NCBI GenBank assembly: GCA_963778895.1
Contig: CAVZVZ010000001.1
Span: 186,001 to 250,000, forward strand
DNA from: CAVZVZ01 sp963778895
Lineage (GTDB): Bacteria; Actinomycetota; Acidimicrobiia; Acidimicrobiales; Acidimicrobilacustridaceae
Reading direction: 5' to 3'
DNA length: 64,000 nucleotides
Below are positions 1 to 9,239 of this stretch, piece by piece. A program made the translations under genes and the position numbers. Below the pieces are notes generated by a model. That model was not told the origin of the DNA. It did no database searches and saw only the letters and a list, made by a program, of their open reading frames with translations. The first letter of the stretch is position 1. Every line of letters starts with the position of its first letter.

Positions 1-58
1 GTAACGGCTTGGCGTGCCGGACCAGGAGCAACTCCACGGAGCGCCAGCGTAAGGCCGA

Positions 59-64
59 TACCGT
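59..64 (+). promoter_or_regulatory. -10 box for leaderless pyk transcript
   Basis: TACCGT ends 6 nt before the pyruvate kinase ATG. It fits the TANNNT-6-to-9-nt-start pattern that recurs across the window, so transcription probably begins at or next to the start codon. Confidence 0.5.
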
Positions 65-70
65 GAGGCA

Positions 71-1504
71 ATGGCACGTCGTACCAAGTTGATCGCCACG
101 ATCGGTCCCGCATCGGACTCCGATGCAGTGCTCAAAGGCATGATCGAGGCCGGTATGGATGTGGCGCGCATCGGCCTGGCGCACGAAAGTCTCGAGCACG
201 CTCTCGCGCGCTACCAGCGGATCCGCAAGGCGGCCGCCGACTTCGGCCGACCCATCGGCATCCTGGCCGATCTGCCCGGGCCGAAGGTGCGAGCCGGCGC
301 GGTCCCCGAGGCCGGGTTGGTGCTGATCGACGGAAACCGCATTCGCCTGACTCCCGGCGTGGGACCGAGCACCGACGAGGTCATCCAGGTCGACTACGAA
401 CCGTTGCTGACCGACGTGCACCGCGGCGACACCCTCAGCTTCGGCGACGGTGCAGTGGTGGTCGAGGCCCTCGGCCGCACGGGCGATCACCTCGAGGTCG
501 CGGTCATCCACGGCGGCGTGCTCAAAGGGCGCCCCGGCATCCACATACCGTCCGACCGCCTCCGCCTCACGACGCCCACCCAGGAAGACCTGCGGTTGCT
601 CGACGCCTTCATCGAAGCGGGGGTCGACATGGTGGCGTTGTCGTTCGTGCGGTCGGCTCACGACATCCGTCGCCTCGGCACCGAACCACACCCGCGCGGT
701 CCGCTCGTGGTGGCGAAGATCGAGACTCGGGCCGCCGTCGAGAACCTCGAAGGCATCATCGAAGCGTCGGGCGCGGTGATGGTGGCGCGCGGAGATCTCG
801 GCTCCGAGTTCCCGATCGAGGAGCTGCCCCACCTCCAGAAGAAGATCATTCGCCAGTGCATCGCCGGTGGACGTCCCGTCATCACCGCCACGCAGATGCT
901 CGAGTCGATGATCCACGCACCCATCCCCACGCGCGCCGAGGCATCGGACGTGGCCAACGCTGTGTTCGACGGTTCGAGCGCGGTGATGCTCTCGGCCGAG
1001 ACGGCCATCGGCGTCGACCCGGTGCACGCGGTGGCCACCATGGCCCGCATCGCCGAGCGCGCCGATGACGAGTTCGACTACGACGGTTGGGCCACGAGGC
1101 TCCAGAAGCTGCACCTCTTGGTGTCCGACGACACGCAAGGTGCGATCACCGACGCCATGACCGCGGCAGCCCACCGCGCCGCCGCCGCGACCAACGCCGC
1201 CGCGATCATCTGTCTGTCACGGAGCGGCTTCACCGTTCGTTCGATTGCCCGCTTCCGGCCGCAGGCGCAGATCCTCGGATTCAGCACCAACGAGCGCACC
1301 GTTCGCCAGCTCACGATGAGCTGGGGCGCCACGCCCCACCTGCTGGAGGGGGCGGACGAACCCGATGCTCTCGTCTCCGGCGCTATCGACTTCGCGGTGC
1401 GGAGCGGGGCCGTACGTCCGGGCGATCTCGTCGTGCTGCTCTTCGGGTCGGGGGAGTTCCAGGGTCGCGCCGCCGACACGGTGCGCCTCGTACGCATTCC
1501 GTGA
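71..1504 (+). CDS. pyk: Pyruvate kinase
   Basis: Cytosolic glycolytic enzyme that converts phosphoenolpyruvate and ADP to pyruvate and ATP. The 477-residue length is normal for the family. The N-terminus RRTKLIATIGPAS is the standard start of the barrel. VAKIETRAAVENL carries the catalytic Lys/Glu region, MVARGDLG the metal and substrate loop, and ITATQMLESM the family signature. The C-terminal domain ends in a PGDLVVLLFGSG-like strand. The ATG is supported by a -10 box 6 nt upstream. Its stop overlaps the GTG of the downstream hydrolase, so the two are probably co-transcribed. One odd residue is Gly-Leu-Ala (ARIGLAHES) where most family members have ARLNFSHG, so the substrate loop is atypical. 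Confidence 0.95.
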   Translation: MARRTKLIATIGPASDSDAVLKGMIEAGMDVARIGLAHESLEHALARYQRIRKAAADFGRPIGILADLPGPKVRAGAVPEAGLVLIDGNRIRLTPGVGPSTDEVIQVDYEPLLTDVHRGDTLSFGDGAVVVEALGRTGDHLEVAVIHGGVLKGRPGIHIPSDRLRLTTPTQEDLRLLDAFIEAGVDMVALSFVRSAHDIRRLGTEPHPRGPLVVAKIETRAAVENLEGIIEASGAVMVARGDLGSEFPIEELPHLQKKIIRQCIAGGRPVITATQMLESMIHAPIPTRAEASDVANAVFDGSSAVMLSAETAIGVDPVHAVATMARIAERADDEFDYDGWATRLQKLHLLVSDDTQGAITDAMTAAAHRAAAATNAAAIICLSRSGFTVRSIARFRPQAQILGFSTNERTVRQLTMSWGATPHLLEGADEPDALVSGAIDFAVRSGAVRPGDLVVLLFGSGEFQGRAADTVRLVRIP

Positions 1505-2274
1505 GCTCCACCAAACCAATCTTTCTGGACGGTCTCGCCGTCTACGAGTCGGTCAAACCGTCCGCGCCGCGCGTGGTGCTCGTACACGGATCGATGGACC
1601 GCGCCGCCGCATTCCGAAAGGCCGGTCGCCTCCTGCGCGATCTCGACGTCGTTCTGTACGACCGAAGGGGGTACGCCCGGTCACTCGACGGCGGCGTCGC
1701 CTCGACCATCGATCAGGTGGTGACCGATCTGCTCACCGTCGTGGCCGAGCGACCATCCGCGGTCGTCGGCCACAGCCTCGGTGGGCTCATCGCGTTGGCG
1801 GCGGCGCAATCCCGACCGGACGTGATCACCGCGGTCGGCGCCTTCGAAGCGCCGCTGGGGTGGCGTCCGTGGTGGCCCAGGACCTCGGCTGGTGGTGCCG
1901 CACGCGACGCGGCAGCGGTCGAAGGGCCCGAGGCGGCGGCCGAACGCTTCATGCGCCGGCTCGTCGGTGACCAACGGTGGGAGAACCTGCCCGCCGGTAC
2001 ACAACGCCAACGGCGGGCTGAGGGTCCCGCGCTGTTGGGCGATCTCGCCGCCATGCGCGACGGGGGGGCGCCCTTCGACGCGGCGACGATCGCGGTACCG
2101 GTCGTGATCGGGTACGGGACCGCGACCGGCGACCGTCATCGGCGCGCCGCGCTCGAGTTGGCCGACGAGATCCCGGGCGCCGAGCTGGTCACGATCGACG
2201 GCGCGGGCCACAACGCCCACGACAGCCACCCGGCCGAGTTCGCGGCGTTCGTACGCACGGTCCTCAACCGCTGA
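1501..2274 (+). CDS. Alpha/beta hydrolase
   Basis: Predicted 257-residue alpha/beta-hydrolase fold enzyme with unknown substrate. It shows the oxyanion-region motif LVHGSMD near residue 21, the nucleophile elbow GHSLGG, and a C-terminal catalytic His in DGAGHNAHDSHP. The GTG start lies in a GTGA overlap with the pyk stop, which implies translational coupling. No signal peptide is visible, so it is probably cytosolic. It converges with the DUF3048 gene on the other strand and their ends overlap by 11 bases. Confidence 0.85.
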   Translation: MSSTKPIFLDGLAVYESVKPSAPRVVLVHGSMDRAAAFRKAGRLLRDLDVVLYDRRGYARSLDGGVASTIDQVVTDLLTVVAERPSAVVGHSLGGLIALAAAQSRPDVITAVGAFEAPLGWRPWWPRTSAGGAARDAAAVEGPEAAAERFMRRLVGDQRWENLPAGTQRQRRAEGPALLGDLAAMRDGGAPFDAATIAVPVVIGYGTATGDRHRRAALELADEIPGAELVTIDGAGHNAHDSHPAEFAAFVRTVLNR

Positions 2275-3301
2275 CCGGCGCCGAGGGCGCCAACTCGACG
2301 ACCGTACGACCAGGCGCGAGCCGGCAGACGTCTCCTTGCGCCGTGCGCAGCGAGATTCGTGGCGCAGGCGCCGGCGCGATCGACCACCGACACCCGCTGA
2401 CGCCACCATCCCGGTACACCCACCCCTCGCCACCATCGAGCGATGCCTCCGGTGACAGCTCGTTCGCCGCGGACGGCCGATAGGTGACGTGAAGTACGAC
2501 CACGTTGTCGACGCCGAAGGGCTCGTCGGGTCGCGCCGCATCGATCTGATCCGTACCGTTCTGCGACCGCACCCAGGTCTTGGTCTCTGGTTGCCACCGA
2601 TAACGCACATCAGTCGTCGGGAAACGCACCGAGAACACCGACGCGGGCAGCGCCGCGCCCGCCGGCCCGAACGCGAACAAGGCGTCGGGCGCTTCTGCTC
2701 CGTTCGCGCTGTCCCAGAGGGACTCGGCCCGTGCGTACAGATCGTGTGGGGCGACCTTGTCGTCGCGGCGGAAGAACACTGCGTCGCCTGCAGCGGGAGA
2801 GATCGGGACGAGCACGCCGGCTCGCGCCGCCTCCCTGACCCCGGCGAGCACGGGAACCGCACCACCGGAGAACGCGAGCGCCGGTCGGCCGAGAAGTGGC
2901 GCAAGATGTAGGTCCGTCTCGCGCACGGACCGGACGGGCCCGACCAGCCCCGGATCGGTCGAGCTGAAAACGGCACCGAATCGCGTCAGTCCGCCCTCGA
3001 CGAGCTCCTCGAAGATCACATCGGCGGCGAACAGGCCGTCCTGGGGGCGGGCCGCGTCGAGGTTGTCGATCTTCACCATCAGCGCCGGACGAATGGGTTC
3101 GTCGGTCTCGAGCCCGGTGAGCGGAGCCCGCGTGCGCGTGGGGGCGGCGGTCGAAGCCGATGGCTCGGGCGAGACGTTCGACCCGCTGCGGTCTCGCACG
3201 AAGAACACCACGACTCCGGCGAGCACCAGCACCACGGCGACGGCCGCCATGACGAGTGGGCGCCGGGATCGGGGCGAACCCCCTTCGGCGTCGTCGTTCA
3301 C
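2264..3301 (-). CDS. DUF3048 family membrane-anchored protein
   Basis: A 345-residue protein of the DUF3048 (YerB-like) family, whose function is not known. Visible family features are PALMVKIDN, the ARPQDGL stretch, an EELVEGGLTRF motif and VGPVRSVRETD. The N-terminus has a short basic segment followed by one hydrophobic helix (about residues 17-34) and then a Ser/Thr/Pro-rich linker, so the domain is probably exposed outside the membrane. The GTG start overlaps the reconstructed hydrolase stop as GTGA. In the raw sequence this gene is in frame with the upstream hydrolase, but that apparent fusion is best explained by one inserted base (see findings). Confidence 0.8.
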   Translation of the reverse strand: MNDDAEGGSPRSRRPLVMAAVAVVLVLAGVVVFFVRDRSGSNVSPEPSASTAAPTRTRAPLTGLETDEPIRPALMVKIDNLDAARPQDGLFAADVIFEELVEGGLTRFGAVFSSTDPGLVGPVRSVRETDLHLAPLLGRPALAFSGGAVPVLAGVREAARAGVLVPISPAAGDAVFFRRDDKVAPHDLYARAESLWDSANGAEAPDALFAFGPAGAALPASVFSVRFPTTDVRYRWQPETKTWVRSQNGTDQIDAARPDEPFGVDNVVVLHVTYRPSAANELSPEASLDGGEGWVYRDGGVSGCRWSIAPAPAPRISLRTAQGDVCRLAPGRTVVELAPSAPVSG

Positions 3302-4252
3302 GTGGTTTCGCGAACGGCCACGCTGGAGAGCTCCGCGTCGACCGCCGCGAGTGCCGAGCGCAGTGCATCCAGGAAGACCCGAAGGACGCACCATCGGCAC
3401 ATCGTGATCGGCGGGGATCGGGTGTTCCGAAGCCCGGAGCGCCTGGGCCAGCGCGTGCTGGCGCGGCGGGGGCACCAGTCGGTCCTGCTCGGTGATGATC
3501 ACGGCCCGAGGGATGTCCGTCGGGGCCACCAACCCCGAGCCGTCGAAGCGGCTGAGCGCCACTCCAGCGTCGTGCAGGTCGCGCGCGTTGCCCCGTTCGA
3601 GCTCGCCGAACAACCAGCCCCGCAAGGGTTCCATGGAGGTGTCCTGTTCGATCACCTCACGGACGATGCGACGAACGAACCACCGGTCACCGGTCGCCCG
3701 CAGCAGCCACTCCAACACGGCGACCACGCGCCACGTCATACGGTCGTACCACCGTTCGTTGAAGGTCAGTGCCGTCGCGCCGAGCACCAGTGCCGCGACG
3801 TGGTGGGGATGACGCTCCCAGAGACGCAAGGCGATCGGGCCGCCCATCGAGTATCCGACGACAACTGCACTCGGGATGCCGAGTGCATCGAGCACCCCAG
3901 CGGCGAGGTCCGCGCACCGCTCGAGGGTGAACGGTGCCTCGGTCCGCAGGCCCCGACCATGACCCTGATGGTCGGGTGCAATCACCTGCCGGTCCTTCGC
4001 GAGCGGCTCGTAGGTGCGCCACCAGTTCAGGTCGGCCGTGGCGGCCCAGCCGTGCAGGAGCAGCACCGGTGTGGTGCCCGCCACCGGGTCCGTGAGCCGC
4101 ACGAACGTCTCACCCTGGCCGGCGACCGCGAGCACCCGTCCGGGTGGGAGCGCAGGAGGGATGGGCGCGGCCGGCGGCGTGGGCTGTGCGCGCCGGAACA
4201 AGCGCTGCAGCCGGCGGGCGTCCTGTCGCCACGATCGTGATCCTTGAGGCAC
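3298..4252 (-). CDS. Alpha/beta hydrolase (frameshifted near its 3' end)
   Basis: Predicted alpha/beta-hydrolase of about 317 residues with VLLLHGWAAT, the nucleophile elbow GYSMGG and late TEQDRLVPP and DHDVPMVRPS motifs that place the acidic and His residues. The frame then runs into the DUF3048 gene. Dropping one G near position 3379 gives the natural family end (FLDALRSALAAVDAELSSVAV and six more residues) and a stop that overlaps the next GTG. The GTG start is supported by TAGGTT 6 nt upstream. It is transcribed divergently from the DUF3151 gene. Its substrate is unknown. Confidence 0.8.
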
Positions 4253-4258
4253 GGAGAC

Positions 4259-4264
4259 AACCTA
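4259..4264 (-). promoter_or_regulatory. -10 box for leaderless hydrolase transcript
   Basis: Read on the minus strand the box is TAGGTT, 6 nt before the GTG start of the hydrolase. Together with the box at 4352 it makes a short divergent promoter region. Confidence 0.55.
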
Positions 4265-4351
4265 CGGAGCCAGGGCGGCTCGGCGTAGGGGCGAACGTCC
4301 TCATCGCGGCAGTCTTCGTGGTCGGGACGCGGGCCTGTGGCCGAGGTGTTC

Positions 4352-4357
4352 TAACTT
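4352..4357 (+). promoter_or_regulatory. -10 box for leaderless DUF3151 transcript
   Basis: TAACTT lies 6 nt before the ATG of the DUF3151 gene. Confidence 0.55.
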
Positions 4358-4363
4358 CCCGGC

Positions 4364-4801
4364 ATGACCGATGTGAACCTTTCGTCGTCCGGACCCCCGG
4401 AGACGGTCCTGCCACCGCCCCCGGGGGAGGCGGGCGCCGAACTCGATCGGGCCCTCGACCTCCCACCCGAGCAACGGCGTCCCGCTCTGGGGACGATCGT
4501 GTCCCGGTATCCCCGCTTCATCGACGCGTGGGCGCAACTCGGACGGATCGGACGTGACGACATCGAGAGCTACGCGTACTTCCGCGTCGCTTACCACCGT
4601 GGCCTCGACACCTTGCGGGGGAGTGGCTGGCGCGGTTCGGGCTACGTCCGATGGCAGCACGAGACCAACCGCGGCTTCCTTCGTGCGCTCGAGGGACTCG
4701 AGCAGGCTGCCGGCCGCATCGGTGAGACCGACGAACAGGAACGTTGCGCGCTCTTCCTCCGCCAGCTCGACCCGTCGTGGCCCCCAGCCGACTTCGACTG
4801 A
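4364..4801 (+). CDS. DUF3151 family protein
   Basis: A 145-residue protein of an actinobacterial family of unknown function. The recognisable core is SRYPRFIDAWAQLG, then YAYFRVAYHRGLD, RGSGWRGSGYVRW and a C-terminal ALFLRQLDPSWPP. It is soluble with no signal or membrane segment. The ATG is backed by a -10 box 6 nt upstream. Its last 58 bases overlap the proposed start region of the next, membrane glycosyltransferase gene, so the two are probably co-transcribed. Confidence 0.85.
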   Translation: MTDVNLSSSGPPETVLPPPPGEAGAELDRALDLPPEQRRPALGTIVSRYPRFIDAWAQLGRIGRDDIESYAYFRVAYHRGLDTLRGSGWRGSGYVRWQHETNRGFLRALEGLEQAAGRIGETDEQERCALFLRQLDPSWPPADFD

Positions 4802-5992
4802 CCACCACCGTCGCGGCCATCGCCCTCGTCGGCGCGGCCGCCGCGCTGGTGTCGTGGCGGTATCTCTTCCGGTTCCCGACCGAGCCGATGGTCGACCTTC
4901 AGGTGTACGAGCGCGCCGGCGACGCCGTGCGCCACGGGCGCAGCGTGTACCAGGACGTGAACACGCAACTGCTGTTCACCTATCCGCCGTTCGCGGCACT
5001 CGTCGCAGCGGTCGTCGCACCGTTCACCGGATGGTGGGGCCAATTCCTCTGGACCTTGGCCACCGTCGCCGCCCTCGCCGGGGTGCTGTACCTGTCGTTC
5101 CGACCGTGGTTGCGTGGGGTCCCGTCCGATTGGCAGCCGCTCGCGTTGGGGGGCGTCGTCGCCGTCGCGTTGCTCACCCATCCGCTGATCGAGCACGTCT
5201 TCTACGGGCAGGTCAACGTCTTCCTGGTGCTGCTGTGCCTTCTCGACTTGCACGTATGGCGCAACCGTCGAGGCCAAGGTGTGTTGGTGGGTCTCGCGAC
5301 CGCGCTGAAGCTGACGCCGGGCGTGTTCGGTGTGTACCTCTGGATCACGGGCCGCCGACGCGCGGCCCTCACCGCGTTGGCAGCTTTCGCGGGTGCCACC
5401 GCTGTGGCCGCGATCGTGCTGCCGTCGTCGTCCGTCGACTTCTGGACCCGCGAGATCTACGAGGGCCAACGCGTGGCCGGCTCGATCACGTACACGTCGA
5501 ACCAATCGCTTCTCGGATTGATCGCGCGGATCCTGCCGAGCGGAGTGAGTACCGCTGTATGGGTGGTGGCGGCAGTGGCGGTCGCCATCGTCGGGTTCAC
5601 GCGAGCGCGAGCGGCTCATGCCGCGGGGGACGACGCTGGAGGGATCGCGCTCGACGGCTCTCCTCGCCGTCCTGCTTTCACCGATCGCGTGGATCCATCA
5701 CTTCGTCTGGCTCGTGCCTGTGATCGGTGCGCTCGTTGCCGACGGCCGCGATCGTCGACGGGTTGCTGCCGCCGTCGTCATCACGATCGTCCTGTTGCTC
5801 CGACTGCCGTGGTGGGGTTGGTCGTTGCTCGACGAGGGACCGTTGGCCGCGTTCGTAGGGGTGCTCATGCACAACGCCTACGCACTGCTCGCCCTCGGTC
5901 TGGTCCTCGCGTATCCGATTCGCAGCGTCGTTCCGGCCGACGACGGCGAGGACACCACGACACCGGTCTCCGCTGGGGCCGCATCGGAGTAG
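4744..5992 (+). CDS. GT87-type polyprenol-phosphate mannosyltransferase (frameshifted)
   Basis: Multi-pass membrane glycosyltransferase of the GT87/PimE-like superfamily, expected to use a polyprenyl-phosphate sugar for cell-envelope glycolipid synthesis. Family features are the early acidic loop MVDLQVYERAGDAV after the first helix, LLFTYPPFAALV, GQVNVFLVLLCLLDL, GLATALKLTPGVF and, after the frameshift, LLSPIAWIHHFVW. The frame breaks at about 5653, where removing one G (CTC-G-ACG) joins the two halves into a protein of about 415 residues. The start is uncertain: ATG 4744 lies inside the DUF3151 gene, and a non-ATG start close to 4798 would fit the first helix equally well. Confidence 0.8.
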
Positions 5993-5995
5993 CGT
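5990..5995 (+). promoter_or_regulatory. -10 box overlapping a stop codon
   Basis: TAGCGT lies 6 nt before the ATG of the VOC gene. Its TAG is also the stop codon of the glycosyltransferase gene. Confidence 0.55.
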
Positions 5996-6001
5996 TTCTG
6001 C

Positions 6002-6412
6002 ATGCCTTCGTCGTCGAGCCGTCCGGCCGGCGCACCACAGGTGTTGCCGTACCTCTATTACCCGAACGCGGCCGACGCGCTCACGTTCCTCATCGACGCC
6101 TTCGGCTTCGCGGAGATCGACGCCGTGCGCGACGAAGACGGGAACGTGTGGACGGCTCAGCTCTCAACCGGTGACGGCGTCGTGCTGATCGGCCCCGAGA
6201 TGGCGGAGTTCGGCACGCGTTCGGTCACCGACCCGGCGTATGCGACCGCCCGCACCTTCGTCTATGTGGACGATGTCGATGACCACTACCGACGCGCCGT
6301 CACCTCCGGCGCGACCATCGTGTCGGAGCTCGCTGACCAGGGTCCGAATCGGATCTACGTGGCGAGCGACTGCGGTGGCCAGCAATGGATATTCGCCACG
6401 CCCCTCGCGTGA
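6002..6412 (+). CDS. VOC (glyoxalase/bleomycin-resistance) fold protein
   Basis: A 136-residue protein of the vicinal-oxygen-chelate superfamily, close to the PhnB-like group. It has the paired beta-alpha-beta-beta-beta units: YLYYPNAADALTFLIDAFGF in the first half and TARTFVYVDDVDDHYRRAVTSGA in the second, ending QQWIFATPL. The metal ligands expected of active glyoxalases are not clearly conserved, so enzymatic activity is uncertain. The ATG is supported by a -10 box that overlaps the previous stop. Confidence 0.8.
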   Translation: MPSSSSRPAGAPQVLPYLYYPNAADALTFLIDAFGFAEIDAVRDEDGNVWTAQLSTGDGVVLIGPEMAEFGTRSVTDPAYATARTFVYVDDVDDHYRRAVTSGATIVSELADQGPNRIYVASDCGGQQWIFATPLA

Positions 6413-6418
6413 CGCCGG

Positions 6419-6539
6419 GTGCTGGCCTTGGCTGGGGCCGTCGTCGTGTTCGGCGCTGCCGTTGCCCTTGCCGTGGTCGTGGTGCGCCGTCGAGCCGATC
6501 GGCCAGACGAGCGTCGCCGTGGCTCACGAGGGTGCGTGA
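6419..6539 (+). CDS. Possible small membrane protein (frameshifted)
   Basis: Starting at GTG, seven bases after the VOC stop, there is one strongly hydrophobic helix (LALAGAVVVFGAAVALAVVVV) followed by an Arg-rich stretch. This looks like a small single-pass protein. The frame stays open across the next gene. One extra base in the Arg-rich part, about 6490-6510, would lead to the stop at 6537-6539 and give roughly 39 residues. I do not recognise a family, and the call rests only on the hydrophobic helix and position. Confidence 0.35.
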
Positions 6540-6545
6540 GTCTTC

Positions 6546-6551
6546 TAGCCT
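6546..6551 (+). promoter_or_regulatory. -10 box for leaderless flavin reductase transcript
   Basis: TAGCCT lies 6 nt before the ATG of the flavin reductase gene. Confidence 0.55.
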
Positions 6552-6557
6552 CCGCTC

Positions 6558-7119
6558 ATGGCCGAACCAGGTGGTTCCGGACCGATCGGGCCGTATCCGC
6601 CCGGTGTCGACACCGACGACGACAAGGACGAGTACGACAAGCTCCGCCGCCGCGTGCTGTGGACGATGCCCTACGGGCTCTACGTCGTCGGCAGTCGTGC
6701 GGGTGATCGCCGCAACGGGATGACGCTCGAACTGGGCTACGCAGGTGTCGTTCGAACCCAAACTGGTCGGCATCGGCGTCGAGAGGACCGCGCTGACCCA
6801 CGAACTGATCGAAGGCGGCGGCAGCTTCACGCTCAACACCGTCGATCGCGAGGACCGCGCCATCGTGCGGAAGTTCACGAAACCGGTCGAGGTCGATTCT
6901 GACGCGCACACCCTGAACGGTTTCCCTTACCGCGACGGCATCACCGGCGCGCCGATCCTCACCCAGGCCGTGGCGTGGATCGACTGCGAGGTGCGACAAG
7001 CCGTCGAGACCGGCGGCCATACGTTCTTCATCGGCGAGGTCGTCGACAGCGGGTTCCAGAAGCCGGAAGATACGCCGGTCCTCCGCATGGAGGACACCCG
7101 GATGAGCTACGGCGGCTGA
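6558..7119 (+). CDS. Flavin reductase-like FMN-binding protein (frameshifted)
   Basis: Protein of about 186 residues in the flavin-reductase-like family (FMN-binding split barrel). The N-terminal half gives MPYGLYVVGSRAGDRRNGMT and the second half SFEPKLVGIGVER, TFFIGEVVDSG. The FMN-binding segment NGMTLNWATQVSFEP appears only if one G at about 6729 is removed (CTC-G-AAC). The raw sequence is therefore split into two frames. The start is supported by a -10 box 6 nt upstream. The stop overlaps the mobA start as TGATG. The partner oxidoreductase is not identifiable from the neighbours. Confidence 0.8.
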
Positions 7120-7722
7120 TGACCTTCAGCAAGGCTGCCTTCAGTGGGGCGATCCTCACCGGTGGCCGCTCCTCGCGGATGGGCCGCGACAAGGCGCTCA
7201 TCGAGATCGACGGCGAGGCGATGGTCCTGATCGCCCAGCGCGCCTTGCTCGACGCGGGGGCCTCCCAAGTCGTGACGATCGGCGGCGACGCTGTTGCGCT
7301 GGCGGCCCTCGGGCTCGACCACGGTCCCGGACACCGCGCCCGGTGAGGGACCGCTCGGCGGCATCATCGATGCGCTCGCGCAGACCGACGAGGACGTCGT
7401 CGTGGTGCTCGCCTGTGATCATCCCGATATCGACACAGACCTCGTCCGCCTGCTGGTGGAGTCCATCACGGACCACGACGCCGCCGTTCCCGTCGTCGAC
7501 GGCATCCCACAACCGCTCGCCGCGGCCTACGCGCGCCGCTCACGTACGCGATTGCGCACCGCGTTCGAGTCGGGGGAGCGATCGCCGCGATCGGCACTGG
7601 GAGAGCTGCGATGGCGCGAGGTCGAAGGCGTCGATCCGTCATGGGTACACGATGTCGACGAACCGCGTGACGTCGCCCGCTACGCTGCACAACGCCAACC
7701 GCCACCCACAGACCCGAGGTGA
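7119..7722 (+). CDS. mobA: Molybdenum cofactor guanylyltransferase-like protein (frameshifted)
   Basis: MobA-type nucleotidyltransferase of about 200 residues that would attach GMP to molybdopterin. The N-terminal GTP loop GAILTGGRSSRMGRDKAL is clear. VVVLACDHPDID provides the metal-binding Asp region, and VDGIPQPLAAAYARR matches the family. An extra C in a CC pair at 7319-7320 breaks the frame after ALGLD; removal gives ALGLDTVPDTAPGEGPLGG. ATG overlaps the preceding TGA and the end overlaps the rhodanese GTG. Other NTP-transferases have the same N-terminal loop, so the substrate is inferred. Confidence 0.75.
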
Positions 7723-8054
7723 GCATCAGCGTGGATGTCAACGAGATCGATGTCGAGACGCTCGAGCGGTTCATCGGCGCCGGAGCACCCCTGATCGACG
7801 TTCGCCAACCCGACGAGTACACCGAGGCCCACGTGCCTGGCGCGAAGCTGATGCCGATGGACGAGCTGCCCGAGCTGGTCGAGGAGATCCCCTTGGATGT
7901 CCCGGTGTATCTGATCTGCGCGACGGGAGTACGAAGCGATCGAGCGGCCCAGTGGTTGTTGGCACAGGGATTCGATGCCTCCAATGTCACCGGCGGTACC
8001 CGGGCCTGGATCGAAGCCGGCAAACCGACCGTGTCCGGCCCGGATCCAGGCTGA
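7719..8054 (+). CDS. Single-domain rhodanese
   Basis: A 111-residue single rhodanese domain, a sulfur transferase that carries a persulfide on its active Cys. It has LIDVRQPDEYTEAHVPGAKLMPMDEL at residues about 23-48 and the active loop YLICATGVRSDRAAQWL. The sequence ends GGTRAWIEAGKPTV, typical of the fold. It is probably cytosolic. The GTG at 7719 overlaps the mobA stop; a second GTG lies 12 bases further on. Its position after mobA could suggest a role in sulfur supply to cofactor synthesis, but that is inference. Confidence 0.85.
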   Translation: MSISVDVNEIDVETLERFIGAGAPLIDVRQPDEYTEAHVPGAKLMPMDELPELVEEIPLDVPVYLICATGVRSDRAAQWLLAQGFDASNVTGGTRAWIEAGKPTVSGPDPG

Positions 8055-8066
8055 GACGACGGAACG

Positions 8067-9230
8067 GTGGGCGGACACGAGCTGATCAATTCGCGGCCGG
8101 CACTCGATGCCGTGGTCGAACAGTTGGCGGCACAGCCGTTCTACGCGCTCGACACCGAATTCCACCGCGAACGCACCTACTACCCGAAGCTCGCGCTGAT
8201 CCAGATCGCCTGGCGAGACGGCCTGGCCCTCATCGACCCCCTCGCCCTCGACATGGCCCCGCTGACCGCCGTGCTCGACAGCGATGCCGTAGCCGTCATC
8301 CACGCCGCCGACCAAGACCTCGAGGTGCTCGAGCTGGCCTGTGGAACGGTACCCAAGCAACTGTTCGACACCCAGATCGCGGCCGGCTTCGTGGGCATGA
8401 GCTCCCCGTCACTGGCAACGCTGTACGACAAGGTGCTCGGCGTACGCGTGCCGAAAGCCGATCGACTGTCGGACTGGCTGGCCCGTCCGCTCACCGAGAC
8501 GCAACTCGACTACGCGGCGTCGGACGTCGCTCATCTTCTCGATGTTCACGACCGGTTGACCGAACAACTCGAACGACGCGGCCGGCTCAGTTGGGCGTCG
8601 GACGAGTGCGAGAACGTTCGGGCGCGCGGGCGCGGTGCCCGCGACCCTGACGAAGCGTGGCGCCGAATCAAGGAGGCCCGGCAGCTGAAGGGGCGGGCGC
8701 ACGATGTGGTCCGCGCCGTCGCGGCGTGGCGCGAGCGGCGAGCTGCGCAACTCGATGTGCCGCCGCGTTACGTCATGCCCGACCTCGCGGTCGTCACGAT
8801 CGCACAACGGCCACCTCGTTCGGCCGATCAGTTCCACAAGGTTCGTGGCCTCGATGATCGACATCTGCGGGGCCGACAAGCCGAGGAGCTGTTGGCTGCG
8901 GTCCAGCGGGCGATCGACAATCCGGGTGCCGAACGCGACGAACAGCCGCCGCGCGACCTCGACCGTGATCTGCGCCCCGCCGTCGGGCTCGTCGCGGCGT
9001 GGGTGAGTCAACTGGCCCGCAACCTCGAGATCGATACAGCTCTGCTGGCCACCCGGACCGACCTCGAAGCCCTGTTGCGCGGCGACGCCGACGCGCGGCT
9101 CGGCGAGGGGTGGCGCGCCGACATCGTGGGGGAGCCGGTCCGTCGGCTCGTCGAGGGCGAGGCCGCCCTGGCCTTCAACGGCAAGGGCGAGCTGGTGCTC
9201 GAAGAGCGCTCGCGCCGGCCCATCGCCTGA
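8067..9230 (+). CDS. rnd: Ribonuclease D
   Basis: A 387-residue 3'-5' exoribonuclease of the DEDD family used in RNA 3'-end processing. Exo motifs are visible as ALDTEFHRERTYYPKL (ExoI Asp/Glu), VIHAADQDLEVL (ExoII) and LDYAASDVAHLLD (ExoIII Tyr/Asp). An HRDC-type helical domain follows (residues about 210-290). The end of the protein, AALAFNGKGELVLEERS, is also typical of actinobacterial RNase D. The GTG start lies 12 bases after the rhodanese stop. Confidence 0.9.
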   Translation: MGGHELINSRPALDAVVEQLAAQPFYALDTEFHRERTYYPKLALIQIAWRDGLALIDPLALDMAPLTAVLDSDAVAVIHAADQDLEVLELACGTVPKQLFDTQIAAGFVGMSSPSLATLYDKVLGVRVPKADRLSDWLARPLTETQLDYAASDVAHLLDVHDRLTEQLERRGRLSWASDECENVRARGRGARDPDEAWRRIKEARQLKGRAHDVVRAVAAWRERRAAQLDVPPRYVMPDLAVVTIAQRPPRSADQFHKVRGLDDRHLRGRQAEELLAAVQRAIDNPGAERDEQPPRDLDRDLRPAVGLVAAWVSQLARNLEIDTALLATRTDLEALLRGDADARLGEGWRADIVGEPVRRLVEGEAALAFNGKGELVLEERSRRPIA

Positions 9231-9239
9231 GGCGACTAC

